Shown here: piece by piece, positions 17,186 through 26,856 of the stretch
How positions within the stretch are numbered: the first letter of the stretch is position 1
Layout of the letters: every line of letters begins with the position of its first letter
Assembly: GCA_964457755.1 (NCBI GenBank)
Contig: CAYWGC010000001.1
Span: forward strand, 130,920-194,919
Reading direction: 5' to 3'
Length of the DNA: 64,000 nt
Origin: Tharpella sp964457755
GTDB lineage: Bacteria > Desulfobacterota > Anaeroferrophillalia > Anaeroferrophillales > Tharpellaceae
Notes under the pieces: generated by a model
The model's input: the letters and a program-made list of their open reading frames with translations, nothing else
The model's database searches: none
Told to the model about the DNA's origin: nothing
Made by a program: the position numbers and the translations under genes

Positions 17186-18676
17186 ATGACCTTTCTTGAT
17201 CGCTTCAACACCACCATTCGCAGCAACCACTCCCTGATCAACGTGGTAACTTACGAAGAGGACCGCTTTCTGACGATGATGGCTGAATCCCCGCTTTTCA
17301 AAGACAAAAACATTATTATCTGGGATCTCGGGGATGGCTTTAAATCGATCAAGGGAGAGATGAGCGGCATCAAAAACAAGGATCGTCCCGACCCCATCAA
17401 CTGCCTGCAGGAGATTAGTAAATTCAGCGGCAACACCATCTTTATTTTGCGTGATTTCCATCTCCATTTTCGTGAAAGTATTATTCTACGCTCCTTAAGA
17501 AACCTTAACCATGACTTGCAGTTTACCAAAAAAACCATCATCTTGACCACGCCCAGCGCGACCTTGCCGATAGAGTTACGGGAAGATGTCTGCCAGATCG
17601 AGTTGGAACTCCCTGGCTACTATGAAATTGAAAAAAAGCTCGACAGTGTCGTTGCCAGCGCCGCCCAAGGTAAACCCCCAACCCCCCAACTCAAAGAGAA
17701 GATTGTTGAATCAACCCTCGGGCTCTCAATGGTCAACATTAAGAACCTTTTTTCCAAAATAATCATCACTAACGGAGCCGTTGACGAACGCGCCATAGAA
17801 ATCATCCTGCAGGAAAAACGCGGCATTATTAAAAAAGGAGAAATTTTAGAATTTTTCCCGGTTCAAGAGAGCCTTAACGATATCGGCGGCCTCGATAATC
17901 TCAAAGGCTGGCTCCGCAAGCGCAGTCAGGTTTTCACCCACAAAGCCAAAGACTACGGCCTGCCATCACCTAAAGGTATTCTTATTATCGGAATCCAGGG
18001 AACCGGCAAGAGCCTCACCGCTAAAGCGACCGCCGGACTCTGGAAATTACCGTTATTACGGATGGATCTGGGCAAGGTTTTTGGAAGTTTACTGGGTGAA
18101 TCTGAACAGAACCTGCGGCAGGCAATTCACTTGGCCGAAACTATCTCACCCTGCATCTTGTGGATCGATGAACTCGAAAAAGCTTTCGCCGGAAGCTCCG
18201 GTTCGGCCGGCGACGGCGGCACTTCGGCTCGGATCTTAGGAACCTTTCTCACCTGGATGCAGGAAAAGACTAAACCGGTTTTCATCATAGCTACCGGCAA
18301 TGATGTCGCCCAGCTTCCCCCTGAACTGATGCGCAAGGGCCGTTTTGATGAGATTTTTTTTGTTGACCTGCCTTCAACCTCTGAACGACAAGCAATCTTT
18401 AAGGTTTTGCTGGAAAAGGTACGCCCCGTCATCCGGCAGTTCAATCTTGAGAAACTGGCAGATGCCACAACAGACTACAGTGGGGCTGAGATCGAACAGA
18501 TTATTTACGATGCTATGTTTAACGCTTTTGACGATAACCAACGCGAATTCACGGAAGCTGACATTCTCTTAAGCGTTAACGAAATTATCCCGATATCACG
18601 CTTGATGAGCGAAAAAATCGATGGACTTAAGGCCTGGGCAGCCCAACGCACCCGTAAAGCTAACAGTGAATCATAA
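17186..18676 (+). CDS. Ycf46-like AAA+ ATPase
   Basis: 496 residues. The N-terminal 230 residues form a domain that begins like Ycf46 proteins (LINVVTYEEDRFLTMM). An AAA+ module of the FtsH/classical type follows: Walker A GIQGTGKS near residue 269, Walker B CILWIDE near residue 323, sensor IIATGND, and the arginine-finger region RKGRFDEIFFVDLP. Sequences ending the module (DYSGAEIEQIIYDAM) match the AAA lid. There are no membrane segments or protease domain, so it is not FtsH. Ycf46 proteins are found in plastid genomes and cyanobacteria beside DUF1257 and DUF2997 genes, exactly the next two genes here. An AGGAG site precedes the ATG. Confidence 0.85.
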   Translation: MTFLDRFNTTIRSNHSLINVVTYEEDRFLTMMAESPLFKDKNIIIWDLGDGFKSIKGEMSGIKNKDRPDPINCLQEISKFSGNTIFILRDFHLHFRESIILRSLRNLNHDLQFTKKTIILTTPSATLPIELREDVCQIELELPGYYEIEKKLDSVVASAAQGKPPTPQLKEKIVESTLGLSMVNIKNLFSKIIITNGAVDERAIEIILQEKRGIIKKGEILEFFPVQESLNDIGGLDNLKGWLRKRSQVFTHKAKDYGLPSPKGILIIGIQGTGKSLTAKATAGLWKLPLLRMDLGKVFGSLLGESEQNLRQAIHLAETISPCILWIDELEKAFAGSSGSAGDGGTSARILGTFLTWMQEKTKPVFIIATGNDVAQLPPELMRKGRFDEIFFVDLPSTSERQAIFKVLLEKVRPVIRQFNLEKLADATTDYSGAEIEQIIYDAMFNAFDDNQREFTEADILLSVNEIIPISRLMSEKIDGLKAWAAQRTRKANSES

Positions 18677-18709
18677 TTACTTATTAAAACTGCTCAAGGG
18701 AGAACAACC

Positions 18710-19087
18710 ATGTCCCACTTCACCAAGATAAAAAGTAAAATCGCTGATAAGGTTTTTTTAAAAAAAGCGATCAGCGACATGGAGCTAGAGTACCAGGAAG
18801 GTAAATTGAAAGCCAAGGGTTGGCTCTGGAAAAAAGAGAAAGCCGATATTGTCATCCCGACTAAAAGCGGTTTCGATATCGGTTTTCGTTTCAATGGTGA
18901 AACCTTTGATGTAGTCGCCGACTGGGACTCAATCAAGGACGTCGACCAGACAACCTTCATGGATACCCTGAACCAACGCTATGCTTATAATGTTGTCAAA
19001 AACACTTTGGCACAACAGGGCTTTCTCCTCACCAACGAGGAAGCCGAAGCGGGAAATATAAATATGACATTAAGCCGGAATATTTAA
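18710..19087 (+). CDS. DUF1257 (Ycf35-like) protein
   Basis: 125 residues starting MSHFTKIKSKI, the characteristic opening of the DUF1257/Ycf35 family. A later KSGFDIGFRFNGETFDVVAD segment and the RYAYNVVKNTLAQQGFLL helix also fit the family. The gene lies 33 bases after the AAA gene with an AAGGGAG ribosome site, and the DUF2997-like gene follows closely. The family has no known biochemical activity. Its persistent pairing with Ycf46-like ATPases suggests a substrate or adaptor for that ATPase. Confidence 0.8.
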   Translation: MSHFTKIKSKIADKVFLKKAISDMELEYQEGKLKAKGWLWKKEKADIVIPTKSGFDIGFRFNGETFDVVADWDSIKDVDQTTFMDTLNQRYAYNVVKNTLAQQGFLLTNEEAEAGNINMTLSRNI

Positions 19088-19104
19088 CAGGAGATCACCA
19101 AATC

Positions 19105-19302
19105 ATGGAAAAAATAGATATTACGATCGGCAAAGATGGCGCCGTAGATCTGCAACTAGCTGGTTTTGAGGGTGGAAAGTGCCTTGAGGTTACCAAAATC
19201 CTGGAAACCCTGCTCGGCAATGAGATCGTTGAACGAAAGATGACCAGCGAATACTACACAACCAAGAATGTTCAGTTGGAAGAAAAACTACCCGGCTCCT
19301 GA
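19105..19302 (+). CDS. DUF2997-like small protein (65 aa)
   Basis: 65 residues with the DUF2997 pattern: an N-terminal strand IDITIGKDGAVDLQLAGFEG, then GKCLEVTKILETLLG. The single Cys in this segment is part of the family pattern. The C-terminal part (ERKMTSEYYTTKNV) is polar. It starts 17 bases after the DUF1257 stop with an AGGAG site and ends the cluster. In cyanobacteria this family is a regular neighbour of Ycf35 and Ycf46. Biochemical role unknown. Confidence 0.75.
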   Translation: MEKIDITIGKDGAVDLQLAGFEGGKCLEVTKILETLLGNEIVERKMTSEYYTTKNVQLEEKLPGS

Positions 19303-19400
19303 AAAAAAGAGTTGTTTTGAGTAACCCCTAAAAAAGAACATTACTCTTTTTTGAATACACATCTTTTAGCGCTCATAAAAAACAAAAAATCAAAAAAAAC

Positions 19401-19428
19401 TTGACAACCTAAAATGTTTAGCTATAAT
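19401..19428 (+). promoter_or_regulatory. Consensus sigma-70-type promoter
   Basis: TTGACA at 19401-19406 and TATAAT at 19423-19428 are separated by 16 bases in an AT-rich stretch. It lies about 95 bases before the start of the small membrane protein, so that gene is a separate unit from the Ycf35 cluster. Confidence 0.75.
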
Positions 19429-19523
19429 ATATAATGTAATATTTTCCAGCTGATACACTATTTGCCAGCCTAAAAGAGACAGGATCACCCAAGCACTAAA
19501 TTCACATGCCTCCGGAGTGGACA

Positions 19524-19940
19524 ATGACCCCCAGCCAAGCCCGAATTAACAGTTGCAACTACGGCTATCAAGACGACAAATCAACCGACATTTTTGAAAT
19601 GATCCAGAGTATTCCGACCTTGACCAAGATTGGGGCAATCTGCTTAGTTCTAGGCAAATGCTTCGGCATCATGGCAATCCCAGCGGCCTTCATCCCCGCT
19701 CTTAATATTTTAGTCGTACCTTTAATCTTAGTTTGGGGATCTTTTGTTTTCATCGCTATTGCCCTCTGCTCAGTGGATCACTTCAAAAAGAAAAAACTTG
19801 AAACTCAAAATGAGAAAAAAGATATTATAGCATCAATGATTGAAGAGACTCCTGAATTACGAGATCAGATTGTCGATGAATTTGAGCAAGTTGGTATGGG
19901 GTCTGCTGTCATCGTACCTTTGGCTGTCGGTCAACGTTAA
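19524..19940 (+). CDS. Small membrane protein of unknown function
   Basis: About 138 residues with two closely spaced hydrophobic segments (residues about 32-75 from this start). A charged KKKKLETQNEKK stretch and an acidic helix with EETPELRDQIVDEFEQ follow. The ATG at 19524 is preferred over one at 19506, because GGAG lies six bases before it. A strong promoter precedes it and a strong terminator follows, so it is a single-gene unit. No family recognised. Whether it belongs with the chaperone-like cluster upstream is unknown. Confidence 0.6.
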   Translation: MTPSQARINSCNYGYQDDKSTDIFEMIQSIPTLTKIGAICLVLGKCFGIMAIPAAFIPALNILVVPLILVWGSFVFIAIALCSVDHFKKKKLETQNEKKDIIASMIEETPELRDQIVDEFEQVGMGSAVIVPLAVGQR

Positions 19941-19968
19941 GCCTAAAATTTCAAGACCAGCCGACTTC

Positions 19969-20007
19969 AAAAAGCACCCCAAATTTATCTGGGGTGCTTT
20001 TTTTTTT
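19969..20007 (+). terminator. Terminator of the small membrane protein gene
   Basis: A perfect 12-bp stem AAAAAGCACCCC / GGGGTGCTTTTT with a 10-base loop is followed by further T bases. Confidence 0.88.
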
Positions 20008-20315
20008 GAAAATAACCTACTTATATAAAAAACATACTATAACCTCAGGAGGCAAACATAACAAAAATCCGCTTACCCTGCTTAATCAAAAGACCCACAT
20101 AAAGGGTGAAAACAACCATCAAAGACCAACTCCACACAAAGAAAACCAATTTTTTTTATGGGTTTCCTCTTGTTTTTGGTTGACCAAACAAGTCAATTAA
20201 TGTAGCTTAATGAGGCATTTGACACCAAACGCGATCTCATATCAAAAAACCGCACAACTTACGACCAGTATCGCAGGAAAGATCACTGGCAAACTATTAA
20301 ACAGAGGATTTTTAG
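20008..20315 (+). other. Leader region of conduit operon 2
   Basis: There is no gene in this 308-base stretch. A small dyad TTTGGT-TG-ACCAAA at 20175-20188 could be an operator. No -10/-35 or -24/-12 pair stands out. An AGAGGA ribosome site lies just before the barrel gene. Confidence 0.45.
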
Positions 20316-21713
20316 ATGGCTGGATTACAATGGCAAAAACTGAAGCTTATGGCCGGGCTGCTATTGGGGTGTTGCTTGCTGACAACATCCGGATTTGCCC
20401 TGGAGTTGGGTGGCGCCGATATCTCAATCAGGAGTACCACCGAATATCGACTGCAATGGTCTGACAGTCCGGCGAATTACATGATTGTCGACGAGGATCA
20501 GGACCAGGATATTTTTGAAACCCTGGCGATTGATGTTAACTGGCAAGACTTAGGCCTGATCTTCTCTTCGATGGCCACCTACGTTAAAGATCTGGACGGC
20601 ACCCGCCAAGGCTCAATCTTCCAGGACTACACTGATAGCCGTGGTAGCCATCGGCAGGATTTTCAATGCTATTACGCTTATCTGGAAAAAACCGGCCTCT
20701 TTAGCAACGATCTCACGGTCAGAGCTGGCCGCCAATATGCCTACGGCGCCGAGACCGTACAGTTTGACGGGGTCTGGGCCCATTACGACCGCCCCCAATG
20801 GCTGGGACTGGAAGTTGAAGCTTTTGGCGGCCTCGCGGTTCAGCACTACAGTGACCTTGGACCGGATGGCATTGGCGGAGCAAATGTTAGGATTCGCCCG
20901 CTGCCGGGCCTCTCTCTTGATTTAAATACTGTGATTTTTGAAGAGACCTCATGGGAGTCCTCAATCTACTGGCAGCCTTCTGAACTCTGGAAATTTCGCA
21001 GCCGCATCGCCTTCATTAATGATCATACTCGTTTTTTCGACAGCGGCCTTGAAACCACTATCGCGGCAACCGGCACTGTCCTCGATTTCTCCTTCTATCG
21101 GCGTTTCGCCATCTCTTCAGAGGCCGACTTCCTTTTCGACTTCAGTTATACCCTCGATGAAGCTTTAAACTCGGAGATGAATCGCCTCTATCTGATGCAA
21201 GAACAGGGTTATCTCGAATTTGATGTCCGCATCAGCCAACCGATCTCTATTGTCAAAGGACTTACCCTCTTCGGTCGCTACACCAATCGCAGTCTCGCTC
21301 ATGGCGAGGATGAAAACCTCTACAACACCGATTTTGAAAGGGTAACCACCGGTTTTGACCTTGATCAGTGCTTTGGTTGGCAGGGTTTTCGCTGTAGTGC
21401 CGGATTCAGCCAATGGTGGGAGGATCGAGATCAGTTTTACGAAGGGGAGTCAACCTCCTGGTTTGTCGATCTCGAACAGGAGTTATTCCACAGGCTTGAA
21501 CTTGAAGCTGGCTACTACCATAAAACCGAGAATGTCAACAGCCTCCTCGAAGATGAGGCCTCAACCAGCTACCGGGCGGCGATCGCCTATCGACTTTGCG
21601 ACCACTCGCGCGTCGAGATCTCTTATGAATACGCGCAAGATGATTTCTACGAAGATGAGCTGGGAGTTGACTACATTAACTCTCTAACTATCTCACTTGA
21701 TCTTAATTTCTAA
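20316..21713 (+). CDS. Outer-membrane beta-barrel of conduit 2
   Basis: 465 residues with a signal peptide (cleavage near GFA, residue about 28), then alternating strands rich in Tyr, Phe and Trp and acidic loops. The chain ends in SLTISLDLNF, with the terminal Phe typical of barrels. It is shorter than and not obviously related to the MtrB-type barrel at 3018-5030. The next two genes encode multiheme cytochromes, one of them a lipoprotein, so this barrel is most likely the pore of a second electron conduit, as in the several Geobacter conduit clusters. The pairing is inferred from gene order. Confidence 0.72.
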   Translation: MAGLQWQKLKLMAGLLLGCCLLTTSGFALELGGADISIRSTTEYRLQWSDSPANYMIVDEDQDQDIFETLAIDVNWQDLGLIFSSMATYVKDLDGTRQGSIFQDYTDSRGSHRQDFQCYYAYLEKTGLFSNDLTVRAGRQYAYGAETVQFDGVWAHYDRPQWLGLEVEAFGGLAVQHYSDLGPDGIGGANVRIRPLPGLSLDLNTVIFEETSWESSIYWQPSELWKFRSRIAFINDHTRFFDSGLETTIAATGTVLDFSFYRRFAISSEADFLFDFSYTLDEALNSEMNRLYLMQEQGYLEFDVRISQPISIVKGLTLFGRYTNRSLAHGEDENLYNTDFERVTTGFDLDQCFGWQGFRCSAGFSQWWEDRDQFYEGESTSWFVDLEQELFHRLELEAGYYHKTENVNSLLEDEASTSYRAAIAYRLCDHSRVEISYEYAQDDFYEDELGVDYINSLTISLDLNF

Positions 21714-21765
21714 AGTAACAAGGTCTCTCAAAATCATTAACAATTATATTATACAGGCAATTTCT

Positions 21766-22665
21766 ATGAGTATGCATAAGAGAAAATTATTCTGGGTTGG
21801 GCTTATGGCAATCGCCCTTGGTGCCCTGGTTCTGGGAGCCTGCAAATCTTCGGTAGGCCTCAAATTCAGCCACCGCTCCCACATTGTCGAACAGGAAGCC
21901 ACCTGTGACCAATGCCACAAAAAAGATGCCAACGGCAATCTGGCTGCCGCCACTATGGCTGACTGCCAGGAGTGCCACGAGATCAATGTCAACGAGCCCT
22001 CTAAGGAGTGTCTTCTCTGCCATACACCGGAAAGTGCGGCCAAGGATTACGAGATCGAGAGAGCTGGAAAACCGGCAAATTACACTGACCTGATTTTCAG
22101 TCATAAGACTCATACAGACCTTGCCTGCGACTCCTGCCACACCTCCATGGGCCAGAATTACAACCTTAAAAACGGTCCCTTTATGGTCGTTTGCCTCAAC
22201 TGCCATAAGAATCAGGGCGCTCCCATGGAGTGCGAAGCCTGCCACACTGTCTTAAGAGCTGATCAAGCTCCGGCAAGCCATCATCAAGACTGGGAAGCCA
22301 AACATGGCTTTGCCAGCCGTTTATCGGACTCCTGCTCCTACTGCCACCCGAACCGTCAGGCTTTTTGCGAAAAGTGCCACCAGACCGAAAAACCAAAAGA
22401 TCACAAGTTTGGCTGGAAAACCACCGGCCACGGGGTTGAAGCGACCCATGATCGCCGCACCTGCGCCACCTGTCACTCGGCCGGCTACTGTGTCGATTGC
22501 CACAAACACCAGAAACCGGTCTCCCACTTTCGCGGCGACTGGATGGCCTATCAACGTGACAACGGTCACGGCGAGGCGGCCCGACGTAATTTCCGCAGCT
22601 GCAACGTCTGTCATGAGACGGGTGAGTGTATGCAGTGTCATAAAGGTATAATTTTAAGGAAATAA
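21766..22665 (+). CDS. Dodecaheme cytochrome c lipoprotein
   Basis: 299 residues. The signal peptide ends in a lipobox LVLGAC (Cys at residue about 27), so the mature protein is lipid-anchored. Twelve CXXCH motifs follow: CDQCH, CQECH, CLLCH, CDSCH, CLNCH, CEACH, CSYCH, CEKCH, CATCH, CVDCH, CNVCH, CMQCH. Two FSH-(R/K)-(S/T)H segments precede heme groups, as in cytochrome c7/c3-like folds, giving distal His ligands. The ATG at 21766 starts directly before the signal peptide. Context suggests it is the heme wire associated with the barrel encoded upstream; whether it faces periplasm or cell surface is unknown. Confidence 0.88.
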   Translation: MSMHKRKLFWVGLMAIALGALVLGACKSSVGLKFSHRSHIVEQEATCDQCHKKDANGNLAAATMADCQECHEINVNEPSKECLLCHTPESAAKDYEIERAGKPANYTDLIFSHKTHTDLACDSCHTSMGQNYNLKNGPFMVVCLNCHKNQGAPMECEACHTVLRADQAPASHHQDWEAKHGFASRLSDSCSYCHPNRQAFCEKCHQTEKPKDHKFGWKTTGHGVEATHDRRTCATCHSAGYCVDCHKHQKPVSHFRGDWMAYQRDNGHGEAARRNFRSCNVCHETGECMQCHKGIILRK

Positions 22666-22752
22666 TATTTTCGCTGCAATGAGTTTTGTTTTTTATAAAT
22701 TAAAATATTCTTTTTACCCTCACAATATTTTTCAACCCTTGGAGGTAGCTCG

Positions 22753-25700
22753 ATGAAAAAAATTTACCCCATTATCCTGGGAGCCTTCTTACTGGTCCTC
22801 ACCCCTCTGCTGGTCGGTGCAACGCACCCCCCGGTAACCCTTTACGACGGTCACGGTAATCGCATCATTGATCAACTTGATGACAGCGAAATCGTTACTG
22901 CGGCCGGCGGCTCAACTTACAAAGCCGGGCCGCCCTACAGCCCCAAACAGACCTGCGGCAAATGTCATGACTACCACGAAGTCACCAAAGCCTACCATTT
23001 TCGTGAAGGCGCCGGTGAAGACGGCCAAGGTATCAGTGATACCTGGAGCAGTGAGAATCAGGACAACCCGCTCTACAAATACCTGGCCAATGCTTATGGA
23101 CATCTTTTGAGCCCGGGTCAATTTGGAGCGTGGTGACCGCCGTCTTACCGCCAGGTGGCGGTAAAAAAAGAGCGCGGCCACTTCCTTGATCCTTTTACCT
23201 CTGAAGATAAACCTTACTTTTTTGACATGGGAACCGCAGATCACATTGCCACTTGTGAATCTTGCCATCCCGGTGGTGGTCCGGTTGAAGGTATCGTCAA
23301 TATGGATGGGACGATGACCCAGTTTGACGACCCCAGTCTGGCACCCGAACACTCTTACGATCGTGACTTTTACGGTTACAGTTCCAACGATCTCACCATG
23401 GCTATTTATGGTTCTGATTCGATTTCGGAAACCATGGCCAATATCGGCGACCCCAAACCCCACGACTGGTCCAAATCCGGCGTCGTTGAAGCCGACTGCC
23501 TGCTCTGCCACATCGATCCAGAAAGTGCTTACAGCTACCGAGCTGCTGATGGTCTTAAAGTGCAGTCCTTCCGCCCCCGGATGATGATTTTCGCGGAACG
23601 CGACGAAAATTTCAAGGCCCAGAAAATTTCTTTTGGGATGCCAACCAAAGTTGGCCTCGAAAACAGTTCGGCCCTCTACTACAGTGACAGCCTGCAACGC
23701 ATGGGTCGACCGACACCAATGATGGCTTTAGGTCAACTACCAAAAGAGATTGTCGGCGAGATGATGCAGATGTGGGTTGACGGTCTTGCCGGAATTGAAG
23801 CCCAGGGCATCAACCTGCCTTTCGCCCTTTACGGCCAGAATATCAGTAAAATCTGGGAAACCAACGGCATGCTCAAGGCAGCCTACTGCGCCAACCCCAA
23901 CGGCGTCATGGATGAAATGGGCCGCCTCCAGGGAGCTCAAGCTGCAATTGGCTCACTCTTTCAGGGATTTCTCCAATTCATGATTGGCAAAGGTTTATTA
24001 CCGCCGGATGCCGACATGAATATACTAATGGGCCTTTTCTTTAATGATTTCATCTACGCCTATCAGCTGCAATTTCCCAACGATATGCTTTTGCCGATTC
24101 CTTACGCTCTTAGAGCTTACGAACCCGGCAAATTCTACACTAACTGGGACAGTTTTCACGCCTCAACCCGTGACTATATCCGCTCCGGCCTGATCGAAGG
24201 CGAGGGCATTCCCTATGTCGGCAAAAACGGTACGGAATTGAGTGCCACCATGTACGGCATGGGCAAGATTATGCAGGGCGACTATACTTATGTCAACCAG
24301 GCAACCGGTCAACTTGATCTCTCTCTGGTCATTCAGGACCTCCAGGAAGGTAAAATTCCGGAAGGTGAGATCAATCCGGTACTCCATGATTATCTGCCGA
24401 GTTTCTTCAACTATATGCCCTCCGGCGAACTCATGGGCCTCGACTTTAACCAGGACGGGGCTCCAGTTACCTATCTGCGGATAGATCGCGATGGTGATGA
24501 CTGGACACCAAAAGTCTTTTACAATCTCGCTGATATCGGGGCTGACGGGGTTCTCCCCATGGCCGAGATGTTTGGTGGCAGCAAAGACCGAGAAAGTTAT
24601 AAATGGGTAAAAGTTTGTGGTCAGTGTCATGTCATGACCAAGGATCACGGCAACAGCGAATGGACCAAAGCCCGTCTCTACAATATGGGTTTCCCGGCCG
24701 ATTATGTCAAAAACGGTCACTACGTCAATTTTACCGATGATCAGGAAGATCGCGGCTACGATGTTCATATGTCGGGTAAATGGATGGGTTGCGGCAGCTG
24801 TCATCTGCGCGATAACGGATCTTTGAACGACAAGCATAATTTTCTAAAAGGGGTCGATACGGCCCACATGGTGCGTAACGATCTTGATGCCAACCCCAGG
24901 GTCAAAAGCTGTGAAGGTTGTCACCTTGCAGGCGAAGGGCACGGCAGCAACCCAGCCCTCAAACATGAAGAAGTTTTCGGCGAAAGCACCGGTCGCCATC
25001 TCTCTGAAGTCTCCTGCCAGGCCTGTCATGTACCCTTCAGGAAAACCTGGCGCTTTAGAGCTTTTGATGACACTTTAGGCTACTACGCCAACTTTGATAA
25101 CCTCATGGGTTACAACATTCTGCCCGGCGGCGATGGCGCAATCATGGCCTTTCCCTCACCAGCTTATGCAATCTCACCGGTCTACTCCTGTTCCCCGGGC
25201 TATGGCATTCCTCACTTCAATATGCTTGCCAACCACATTGAAGCCGATGGCCAGGGCATTGAATCTATGGATGTCCAGTCGCAGATGGTTGACTACTTCT
25301 TTATGGACGGTGAGTCCGATCCCGGCCAGATGGTCAACGGCATGCCGACCAACTTTAAATTTGACTTCTGGAAATATTTTCTTCAGGCCGGTTACGAAGG
25401 CATGAAGGCGATGGGTGTCCCCCTCGAGTATACCGATCTCACCGATAACGAAGTTTTTCCGCCGCTCTACTATGCAAACGGCATCAACGGTTATCCGCAG
25501 GTGGTTACTGGCAATCCGATCACGGTTATGACCTGGGTCGACACCAACCCCCAACCGGATGCTGACATGAGTGAGATGGCTTATAGCGGTGCCCGTATTC
25601 TCTATCTCAAAGAGATGAATGCGATCATTAGAGATTACAAACGCCCAACTAAACTGGGCATGGTTAACCCTATGGATCTGGCGATGATTCCGGCTAATGA

Positions 25701-26772
25701 CCCGACCTGGGCTGAAAATCCCTATGTCGGACGCGTAATCCTTAAAGAGAGTGGTTACGTTATCTTTGACCATACCGGCGACATGTTCCCCGATATCTGG
25801 TGGGACGAAGATGTCAGAGCGGTCCAGGAGTCCCTCAAAAAAGTCCTTATCGCTGAAGGCGGCACCGACCCCAACCCGGTAATGTTTCTTGCAGCTCACT
25901 ACTTCTCCGACAGCCATGGGGTGCAACCTAAAGAGTACTCTTTAGGGGCCAAGTCCTGTAATGACTGTCATGGTGACGTAACCAAGGATGCCGGGGCCCT
26001 GCGGGTTACCGACCGCATCATCTCTTATCTGCCTTGGGCTCCACCCTGGTTTAGAGATGAAAACCGGGCTATGCGTTACGACCCTGAACAGGGTATGATC
26101 CCAGCCAACCCCGACGGTCTCTTCATTGTTGATGGCGAAATCGACTACGTCCAAGCAATCGAAGCCAACGGCATGCGTTTTCTTGGCGCCAGAGAGAAAG
26201 ATATTCTCAAACTCAGTCACCATCATGCAGAAGCCCTCTTCACTTTAGCTTCCGAAGGAACGGTTACCGGTGACTCAATCTTCGGCGTTGACCCGACCCT
26301 GCTGTCTCCTGAAGAAAGAGCCACGGAATATGCTAAACAGGTCGTCAACGGCCCCTGGATGGATAAAACCCATTTCTACATCCCGCAAGAGCTTAAACCA
26401 CAACTTGCCGGTTTAGGTTTTGTTGTCGGCGGTAAAGAGGATGTCTACTTAAGTGGCCGCGGCTTTGCTCAAGCCTACACGCTGCGCTATGAACTTATGG
26501 CTCCGCATGAAGTAGATAACGCAGCCGTCAGGACACATGCTTTACCGGCTGCCATTATCCGCCTGCCCTTTACCGGTAGCACGCCAGAAATCTGGACTAT
26601 GGGTGAACACGACACCTTCTTTAAACTTGACACCAACGCCGTTATTGTCGGCCACCAGAGCGCCTACGTTCTCGTCAAGGTCAATAACCCTGGCGAGTAT
26701 GTCGCGGTCGAACAGGGAGCCGGCGGTGGCAACGCTCTGCTTTATGACCTCTGGGGGGCTTTCTTCAAGTAG
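22753..26772 (+). CDS. Octaheme cytochrome c, probable selenoprotein (Sec128)
   Basis: One frame of 1340 codons is interrupted only by TGA at 23134-23136. Before it lie a GGAGG ribosome site, a signal peptide (cleavage after VGA, residue about 23) and the first heme motif C68-G-K-C71-H. After it the same frame continues for 1211 codons with seven more motifs: CESCH, CLLCH, CGQCH, CGSCH, CEGCH, CQACH, CNDCH. The downstream part has no ribosome site or signal peptide of its own, yet its hemes require export. A SECIS-like hairpin follows the TGA at bacterial spacing. I therefore read TGA as selenocysteine 128, near heme 1. The alternative is a nonsense mutation or sequence error, giving a 127-residue stub. 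Probable role: terminal extracellular or periplasmic reductase of conduit 2. Confidence 0.75.
23145..23164 (+). promoter_or_regulatory. SECIS-like hairpin after in-frame UGA
   Basis: The perfect stem TTACCGCC / GGCGGTAA encloses the loop AGGT. Sixteen bases separate the UGA from the loop. Bacterial SECIS elements are short hairpins just downstream of UGA with G (often GGU) in the apical loop; the fdhF element has an AGGUCU loop at nearly this distance. No bulged U as in fdhF is visible. Confidence 0.7.
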
Positions 26773-26795
26773 CCCCTGATTACCAAACAACCTCA

Positions 26796-26838
26796 TAAAA
26801 AAGAGCTCTTTCCTTTACCGGAGAGAGCCCTTTTTTTT
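26796..26838 (+). terminator. Terminator of conduit operon 2
   Basis: An imperfect stem (AAAAAAGAGCTCTTTCC against GGAGAGAGCCCTTTTTT) lies 25 bases after the stop of the octaheme gene and is followed by T bases. Because the A tract is on the other side, it could also act for the convergent minus-strand operon. Confidence 0.8.
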
Positions 26839-26856
26839 GTCAAAATAAAGCATTTT

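Noticed and set aside
24163..25926. Long minus-strand open frames inside the octaheme gene
   Set aside because: They are mirror frames of a strong coding gene with heme motifs and have no ribosome sites or family features.
23155..26772. Separate 1205-residue gene starting at GTG 23155
   Set aside because: The GTG lies in the SECIS-like stem, has no Shine-Dalgarno, and the product would lack an export signal although it carries seven heme motifs. The frame is continuous with the upstream signal-peptide part.
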